NCBI GenBank assembly: GCA_036675035.1
Contig: JAKFFO010000005.1
Coordinates: 1-28,387, forward strand
Source of the DNA: MESE01 sp036675035
GTDB lineage: Bacteria; Pseudomonadota; Gammaproteobacteria; Burkholderiales; Burkholderiaceae_D
Direction: 5' to 3'
Length of the DNA stretch: 28,387 bases
Part shown: one piece after another, positions 22,486-28,387 of the stretch
How positions within the stretch are numbered: the first letter of the stretch is position 1
Layout: every line of letters begins with the position of its first letter
Translations under genes and position numbers: made by a program
The notes under the pieces: generated by a model
The model's database searches: none
Seen by the model: the letters and a program-made list of their open reading frames with translations, nothing else
Told to the model about the DNA's origin: nothing

Positions 22486-24234
22486 ATGAACGGCGTACGC
22501 CGTTGGCTGCCTGTGCTCGTGCTGGCAATGACCTTGCCGCTTTCCGCATACGCGCAAACGATTCCCGGTTACACGGTAGAGATCAACGGCGCCGGCAAAT
22601 TTGAATCCCTGCTGAACGAGCATCTGGAAATACGGCGCCATACCGATGAAGAAATGCGGCTTGAAGAATTGCAACGCCTGGTCGAGACCACGCCGCAAAA
22701 AATCGGCGAGCTGCTGGCGACCGAGGGTTATTTTTCGAGCACCGTCAAGTATGCACTGGAACAGCAAGCCGGCCGGTGGGTCGCGCGCTTTTCGGTAACA
22801 CCCGGTCGGCCGACCTTCGTCGATTCGGTCGACATCCGATTCACCGGGCAGATCGCCAGGGATGCGTCCGAGACGAATCGAATGAATCGGCTGCGGCGGC
22901 GATGGGGATTGGATCCAGGCGAAATATTCCGGCAGGCGGAGTGGGACGATGCCAAGGACGCCATTCTGAAAGGTTTGCTGAACCGAGATTATCCGGCGGC
23001 CAAAATCGCGAACAGCGAAGCGCGCATCAACCCGGAACAACGTACCGCGCGATTGAGCGTGGAAGTCGACTCCGGACCGGCATTTACCTTTGGCGAGCTG
23101 CAGATTCAAGGGCTTGAACGATATCCGCGCGCCATGATCGAGCGGCTTAACCCGATCCAGCCCGGCGATCCTTTTTCACAGGAGAAATTGAACGAGCTGC
23201 AGATCAGGTTGCAGGACACCGGCTATTTCCGTTCGGCATTCGCGACAATCGAAGTGGATCCCGACCATCCGAAGCAAGTGCCGGTCCGGCTCGACCTGTC
23301 CGAAAACGAGCGCAACCGGTTGGCATTGGGTGTCGGGCTCTCGACCGATACCGGGCCCAATGTCCAGATCAAATGGCTGAATCGCGATTTCCTGGACCGC
23401 AACTGGAGGCTTGAATCGGAACTCCGGATCGACCGCGATACGCGGCTTCTCGGCTCCGATATATTCTTTCCTGCATTCCGCAATGGCTGGCTGCCGAGCG
23501 TCGGAGCGCGCTATGAACGCACCGATATCGCAGGCGAAATCAACGACAAGGTTCGCGCCGGCGGGCGCCTCGCCAGCCCCGAAAAAGAAAACCAGCATGT
23601 ATGGTCGATTTCCTATCTTGCGGATCGGCAAAAAATTGCAGGCATCCCACCCAACAATCGGCAGGCGCTGATCGGATCGTACGGCTACACGATACAACGC
23701 CTTAACAACCCGCTCAATCCACGCCGCGGCTATGTCGCATCGGTCGAACTGTCGGCCGGGCCGCGCGGTGTGCTGAATGAAGAAAGCCTGGCCCGGGTGG
23801 TTGGCAAAGTCACCTGGCTCGCAACGATTGCACCGCGCTGGAATACGGTAATGCGCGGCGAAATCGGCCAGGTTTTCGGTGCCGGCCGCGAAACCGTTCC
23901 GGCCGATTTGCTGTTCCGTACCGGCGGCAATCAAAGCGTGCGCGGCTATGGATACAACCGCCTGGGCGTACCCTTCGGCGGCGCCATCGTCGGCGGTACC
24001 GTGATGTCGGTTGCCAGTGCAGAAGTGATTTACTGGATTACCCCGCAGTGGGGCGCTGCGATATTCGTCGATGCCGGCAACGCTGCCGACTCGTGGAGCG
24101 GTTTCGACATGAAGGTCGGATCCGGTGTAGGCGCGCGCTGGCGCAGTCCGATCGGTCCGGTCAACATCGACCTGGCCTACGGCCATGCGACACGCGAGCC
24201 GCAACTTCATTTTTCGGTCGGCTATGGTTTCTGA
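22486..24234 (+). CDS. tamA: Translocation and assembly module subunit TamA (Omp85 family)
   Basis: This outer-membrane beta-barrel protein of the BamA/Omp85 family works with TamB in envelope assembly. With the ATG at 22486 the protein is 582 aa, close to E. coli TamA (577). This start gives a normal signal peptide (basic MNGVRRW, hydrophobic core, AYA before Gln24). Upstream GTG 22369 or TTG 22435 starts would put a long tail before it and have no better ribosome site. Three POTRA domains lie at about 28-108, 109-197 and 198-273. The barrel follows (279-582), with the lid-loop motif RGYGYNRLG at 486-494 and a terminal Phe in SVGYGF. The gene overlaps tamB by 11 bp and lies 201 bp after cydB. 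Confidence 0.96.
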   Translation: MNGVRRWLPVLVLAMTLPLSAYAQTIPGYTVEINGAGKFESLLNEHLEIRRHTDEEMRLEELQRLVETTPQKIGELLATEGYFSSTVKYALEQQAGRWVARFSVTPGRPTFVDSVDIRFTGQIARDASETNRMNRLRRRWGLDPGEIFRQAEWDDAKDAILKGLLNRDYPAAKIANSEARINPEQRTARLSVEVDSGPAFTFGELQIQGLERYPRAMIERLNPIQPGDPFSQEKLNELQIRLQDTGYFRSAFATIEVDPDHPKQVPVRLDLSENERNRLALGVGLSTDTGPNVQIKWLNRDFLDRNWRLESELRIDRDTRLLGSDIFFPAFRNGWLPSVGARYERTDIAGEINDKVRAGGRLASPEKENQHVWSISYLADRQKIAGIPPNNRQALIGSYGYTIQRLNNPLNPRRGYVASVELSAGPRGVLNEESLARVVGKVTWLATIAPRWNTVMRGEIGQVFGAGRETVPADLLFRTGGNQSVRGYGYNRLGVPFGGAIVGGTVMSVASAEVIYWITPQWGAAIFVDAGNAADSWSGFDMKVGSGVGARWRSPIGPVNIDLAYGHATREPQLHFSVGYGF

Positions 24235-27200
24235 CATCGCGCGCGGATCCAGGCGGCATATGGGCTGGCGCATCGCGCTGGTCATCGCCACGGGTTTGAT
24301 CGCGCTGCTGATTGCGACCGGCGCCTGGCTGGCCGGCACCGAAAGCGGAGCACGCGCCGCTTTTTCGGCGCTCGATTCGCTGACCGCAGGTTCGGTGCAG
24401 GCAAAAGGCATCGACGGCCGTCTGGCGTCATCGATGCGGATCGCGCTGCTTCGCATCGAGACGGCAGACCAGCGTGTGGAAATGAAAGATCTGCGATTGG
24501 ATTGGGAGGCATCCAGTCTGTTGCAACGGCAGCTGCAGGTCCGGGAGTTGCGCATCGGGCATTTGTCGGTGATTCAGAAAATCACGGAAGAACAGCCGGA
24601 ACCGGCGCAACTGCCTGCGAATATCGCGCCTCCGTTCGAGTTGCAAGTCGACAGAGTACAGGTCGATGAGGGTCTTGTCGCTCGCGGGAACGAAGAAATA
24701 CTTGTCATCAACGATGCCGCATTCAATCTCGCTTTTGACGGTGACCGGTATCGGCTCGGACTCGATCGGCTTGCGCTGCGGCCTGCGGAACAGCCGCAAT
24801 CGGCGGTCGCCAACATCAGCGGCCAGGCCACGCTATCGGCCAGCAAGCCGTATCCGCTCGATGCACGCTTTGCAATCGCTGTGGAGACGACCGTGCAAAA
24901 ACGCTCATTGAGAACTTCCGGACATGTCGGGCTTGACGGTTCGTTGGCGGAATTGGCGGCCACTGCCGATTTTTCGTTTCAGAACGCGCAGATGAATGGG
25001 CAGACGGTACTGCGGCCGTTCACCGAGAAACCGCTGGGCGCTGCGAACATCGAAATTCTCGATCTTGATCTTTCGTCGATCAATCCGGCATTGCCGCAGT
25101 CCGAAGTCGACCTGCGCTTTTCGGCCGGTGACAACGGCGCCGGAAAACTGGAGCTGAAGAATACGGCAGCCGGCCTGTACAACAACGCCAGGCTGCCGTT
25201 CACTGAACTGCAAGTCGCCTTCCACCAGGAGAATGCAGCCTTGATCCTGGGCGAAATCAGCGCCGCCCTTGGAACCGCAAAGCGGCCTGCCGGGCGCATC
25301 AACGGCAACGGGCGCTATGCCGACAGCGCGCTGACGCTTTCGCTTCAAACTCCGAAACTCGATCTGCAAAGGCTTGACCAGCGCCTCCCCGCGACCGCGC
25401 TCGCCGGCAAGGCCAATGTCGACCATAGCGAAAACAGGCAAGAGTTTACGCTCGACTTCACCGAGCCTCTGAAGAAAAACGCGATGTCGCTCTCCGCGCG
25501 CGGCGCATTGACCGATGCAAGCCTGACGCTCGATCAGGCGGTGTTGAGAATCGGCGGCGGCAACGCGAGTCTGTCCGGACATGTCGATTTGTCCGGCCGA
25601 CAAGGTTTCGCGGCACAAGGCGACATCAACAAATTCACGCTGCAAGACCTCGGCAATTTTCCGCAACTGCCTCGCCTCACGTTGAATGGCAAATTCGAGT
25701 TGAGCGGCACGCGGACGCCGGAACTGGCCGGCGAGCTGGCATTCAAGATCACCGACAGCCTGCTGGCCGGCAATCCGCTACGCGGCGAAGGTCGTGCCCG
25801 GTTACGCGGCGAGCAGATCATCGTGCCTGACCTGCAACTGATCGCCGGTGCTAACCGGCTGACCGCGCACGGTGAACTCTCCGAGAATCAATCCAAACTG
25901 ACGTTTGCCATCCAGGCGCCGAAGCTCGGGCAGCTTGGCAGCGGTTTTGGTGGAGCGATCGTCGCCAATGGCAGCGTCAGCGGCACCATGGCCCGGCCGC
26001 AGATCGATGTGGAATGGAAAGCCGACGACGTACGGGTGCCGGGACCATACCGGGTTGGCCACACTGCGGGCAGCGCGGAGATCGACCTGGATCGCAAGCA
26101 GCCATTTTTCATCAATTCTGCGGTGGTCGATGCAAATGCGCGCGGCCTGAGAAGCGCAACGCAACAATTGACATCGCTGTCAGCAACGATACGTTTCGCG
26201 CCACGGCCGAACGCACCGCTGGCGGTCGATATTCAGGCCAGCGGCATTTCGGCCGGAGATTATCGCGCCGACAGTTTCACGATTGCCGCCGATGGCACGA
26301 CCGAACGCCATACGATCGATGCACGGCTGACCGAACCGGAACAAAGATGGGCGCTGGCGGCAAGCGGTGGATTGGAAAGTCTTGCACAGGCGCCGGAATG
26401 GCAAGGCAGCATCGACCGGTTCGACGCGTCCGGGCGCATCGATGCAAAACTGGACGCCCCGGCACCGCTCAGCGTGTCGCAGCAGCGAATCAGCCTGGAT
26501 CGATTCCGGCTCGATTCCGATACGGTCACCGTTGCGATTGACCAGTTCGTGCGCAGTCCGACCAATATTATTTCGCGCGGCCGGATCGAGCAATTGCAAC
26601 TGGCGCCGCTGCTGAATTTTTCCGATCCGGCATCGATCGTCGCCACCGACCTGCAGCTCGACGGTGACTGGGACATCAATATCGGCGATACGATCAACGG
26701 CACCATCCATCTTCGGCGCACCGCCGGCGACGTCGTGATAAAAGGTCGAGCACCGTTCGCGCTTGGCCTCGGCGCGCTGCAGGCAAACGTCGTTGCGAAC
26801 AATGGGCGCATCGATCTTGAACTGGATGCGGCCGGAACGCAGCTTGGTCAAATCGATGTGAACGCCAGCACTACCGTGGCCGGAGGCGTCGGCGGATTTT
26901 CAATTCCATCTGCAGCGCCGTTATCCGGCCGGGTTCGTATCGACATTCCGACCATTGCCTGGGCCGGCCCGCTGCTCTCGCCGACGCTGGTGACCGAGGG
27001 TCGCATTCAAAGCGAGTTTGCGGTAGCCGGCACGCTTGGGGAGCCGCGCCTGAGCGGACGAATCGGCGGCAGCGATCTGCGATTCTATTCGGCCGATCTC
27101 GGTGTCGATTTCCGCAACGGCGTGCTGGAAAGCGAGTTCCGGGGTTCCGAGCTGATGGTGCAATCCTTGCGTTTCCAGAACGACGGCGGTCAGCTGACAA

Positions 27201-28174
27201 TCACCGGCCCCATCAGTTTCGACGATGGAAAACCGAACGCGAACCTGACGCTTGGCGCCGAGCGCTTCATGGTACTGAATCAAACCGACCGCAGGCTCAC
27301 GATCAGCGGGGACAGTCGAATCAACCTGGATAATGGGCGTGTTTCGGTGACAGGCGACTTTACAGTCAATTCCGGATATTTCGATATCGGACAAGAAGGT
27401 ACACCGCAATTGTCCGACGACGTGGTGATTGTCGGGCACACTGAAGAATCGAAAGGAAAAATCGTACCGGCACTCGATATTCGCATCGGCCTGGGCGACG
27501 GCGTCAGGCTCGAAGGGCGCGGCCTGAGTGCATTGCTGGTCGGCGAAGTCCGGTTGCAGAACGCGGCCGGCGAACCGCTGCAGGCATATGGAACGCTACG
27601 CATTGCGAAAGGCACCTATGCCGCGTATGGCCGAGAACTGGCAATCGAGCGCGGCGTGCTGAAATTCAGCGGCCCGATCGATAATCCATCGCTCAACATA
27701 CTTGCGATGCGCCGCGGCCAGGAAGTCGAAGCCGGCGTCTCGGTCCAGGGCACCGTGCTTGCACCGCGCGTCACGCTGGTGTCGGAACCCTCGCTGCCCG
27801 ATGCGGAAAAACTGTCGTGGCTGGTGCTGGGACGCGGGCTCAGCGGTGTCGGAGAGTCGGAGCTCGGTTCGCTGCAAAGTGCGGCCGGAGCGCTGCTGTC
27901 GCAAGGCGCGGCGGCAGGTGTCCAATCGCAGATCGCCAATGCATTCGGGCTCGACACGCTGAGCGTATCCGAGAGTGATGACAGTCTGCAGCAGCGCATC
28001 ATCACGCTCGGCAAACAACTGTCGTCGCGCCTTTATGTCAGCTACCAGCAGGGGCTGGAAACGGCGAACAGCGCGGTGCTGCTACGCTATACACTGTCGC
28101 CCCGGTTCTCGGTGGAGATCGAAGCAGGTGCGCGCAGCGCGCTTTCATTGTTCTATAACATTACCTTTGACTGA
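24224..28174 (+). CDS. tamB: Translocation and assembly module subunit TamB (AsmA-like bridge protein)
   Basis: TamB spans the periplasm from an inner-membrane anchor to TamA. It is thought to carry phospholipids along a hydrophobic groove and/or assist barrel assembly. From the ATG at 24224 the protein is 1316 aa (E. coli 1259). One N-terminal membrane helix lies at about 15-37. A long beta-rich region of degenerate repeats follows, then the C-terminal TamB domain (DUF490), ending in the family-typical LFYNITFD with an aromatic near the end. The start overlaps the tamA stop by 11 bp. An ATG at 24260, with AGGCGG just upstream, is a plausible alternative that would drop 12 residues and keep the anchor. 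No frameshift is visible over 1316 codons. Confidence 0.96.
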   Translation: MVSDIARGSRRHMGWRIALVIATGLIALLIATGAWLAGTESGARAAFSALDSLTAGSVQAKGIDGRLASSMRIALLRIETADQRVEMKDLRLDWEASSLLQRQLQVRELRIGHLSVIQKITEEQPEPAQLPANIAPPFELQVDRVQVDEGLVARGNEEILVINDAAFNLAFDGDRYRLGLDRLALRPAEQPQSAVANISGQATLSASKPYPLDARFAIAVETTVQKRSLRTSGHVGLDGSLAELAATADFSFQNAQMNGQTVLRPFTEKPLGAANIEILDLDLSSINPALPQSEVDLRFSAGDNGAGKLELKNTAAGLYNNARLPFTELQVAFHQENAALILGEISAALGTAKRPAGRINGNGRYADSALTLSLQTPKLDLQRLDQRLPATALAGKANVDHSENRQEFTLDFTEPLKKNAMSLSARGALTDASLTLDQAVLRIGGGNASLSGHVDLSGRQGFAAQGDINKFTLQDLGNFPQLPRLTLNGKFELSGTRTPELAGELAFKITDSLLAGNPLRGEGRARLRGEQIIVPDLQLIAGANRLTAHGELSENQSKLTFAIQAPKLGQLGSGFGGAIVANGSVSGTMARPQIDVEWKADDVRVPGPYRVGHTAGSAEIDLDRKQPFFINSAVVDANARGLRSATQQLTSLSATIRFAPRPNAPLAVDIQASGISAGDYRADSFTIAADGTTERHTIDARLTEPEQRWALAASGGLESLAQAPEWQGSIDRFDASGRIDAKLDAPAPLSVSQQRISLDRFRLDSDTVTVAIDQFVRSPTNIISRGRIEQLQLAPLLNFSDPASIVATDLQLDGDWDINIGDTINGTIHLRRTAGDVVIKGRAPFALGLGALQANVVANNGRIDLELDAAGTQLGQIDVNASTTVAGGVGGFSIPSAAPLSGRVRIDIPTIAWAGPLLSPTLVTEGRIQSEFAVAGTLGEPRLSGRIGGSDLRFYSADLGVDFRNGVLESEFRGSELMVQSLRFQNDGGQLTITGPISFDDGKPNANLTLGAERFMVLNQTDRRLTISGDSRINLDNGRVSVTGDFTVNSGYFDIGQEGTPQLSDDVVIVGHTEESKGKIVPALDIRIGLGDGVRLEGRGLSALLVGEVRLQNAAGEPLQAYGTLRIAKGTYAAYGRELAIERGVLKFSGPIDNPSLNILAMRRGQEVEAGVSVQGTVLAPRVTLVSEPSLPDAEKLSWLVLGRGLSGVGESELGSLQSAAGALLSQGAAAGVQSQIANAFGLDTLSVSESDDSLQQRIITLGKQLSSRLYVSYQQGLETANSAVLLRYTLSPRFSVEIEAGARSALSLFYNITFD

Positions 28175-28227
28175 CCGGTAGCGCATTTCCACGCCCATCT
28201 ACGCAACAAAAATGCACCGCGAACGCA

Positions 28228-28387
28228 TCAATCAATGTTGCAGGGAAAAACCTCGACCTGCGACGGGGCATCGACCGGTCCGGCGATATCGGCCATCGGA
28301 TGGCACACGCCGTTCCAGCACATCTCGTAATCGGCCACATACGGCGAGCGCGCCAGCAGCAGCCGCTGCTGTGCCGGCAGCGCCGGC
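28228..28387 (-). CDS. C-terminal end of an unrecognised protein (runs off the right edge)
   Basis: An open minus-strand frame enters from the right edge and ends at the TGA at 28230-28228, giving 52 residues. The end reads LLLARSPYVADYEMCWNGVC, then a short Pro/Ala segment, and closes with VEVFPCNID. Codon use is GC-rich at third positions like its neighbours, and the frame is clean, so it is probably real. Three cysteines and a Trp hint at an exported or metal-binding protein, but I do not recognise the family. It converges with tamB, 53 bp from that gene's stop. Confidence 0.6.
   Translation of the reverse strand, partial: PALPAQQRLLLARSPYVADYEMCWNGVCHPMADIAGPVDAPSQVEVFPCNID

Noticed and set aside
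23176..24555. A 459-codon minus-strand frame opposite tamA and tamB
   Set aside because: It is a GC-driven shadow of a well-supported gene pair, and its sequence shows no domain.

Overview
The window is a gene-dense stretch of a Gram-negative chromosome of moderately high GC. The gene set and protein sequences suggest a betaproteobacterium of the order Burkholderiales, probably close to Oxalobacteraceae. This is an inference from the gene order exbB-exbD-lpxK-Trm112-kdsB-adk followed divergently by xseA-sodB, and no search was run. I see no tRNA, rRNA, CRISPR array, insertion sequence or phage gene.

Left part (1-5673, minus strand). The first 446 codons of a membrane proton-pumping pyrophosphatase (hppA) run off the left edge. 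A clear intrinsic terminator (1533-1560) separates it from a cluster read exbB, exbD, lpxK, a Trm112-like small protein, kdsB, adk. The cluster links a proton-driven ExbB/ExbD motor, lipid A phosphorylation, CMP-Kdo synthesis and adenylate kinase, so its theme is the envelope. A 425-bp AT-rich divergent spacer with DnaA-box-like sequences leads to xseA (exonuclease VII large subunit) and sodB (iron superoxide dismutase) on the plus strand.

Middle part (8185-19503). This is looser accessory chromosome with long spacers. It holds a two-domain protein (STAS-like plus receiver), a soluble PAS histidine kinase of the NarX/HisKA_3 type, a secreted alpha/beta hydrolase, a carboxymuconolactone decarboxylase-family protein, a DUF938 methyltransferase-like protein, an RDD membrane protein, a second methyltransferase-like protein, a two-domain CHRD lipoprotein with Thr/Gly-rich linkers, and a thioredoxin-reductase-like flavoprotein lacking the usual NADPH motifs. 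Several spacers carry short tandem repeats or hairpins.

Right part (19871-28387). A cydAB operon of the short-Q-loop (cyanide-insensitive) bd oxidase type is followed by tamA and tamB, the two halves of an outer-membrane assembly/lipid-transport machine. A convergent unrecognised gene enters from the right edge.

Most of the window is recognisable core or common accessory content. The points most worth a second look are the unusual kinase/receiver pair with a triple 17-bp repeat between them, the reductase-like protein with a degenerate NADPH site beside cydAB, the CHRD lipoprotein, and the DnaA-box-like pair beside xseA. I did not find convincing evidence of a wholly new system.
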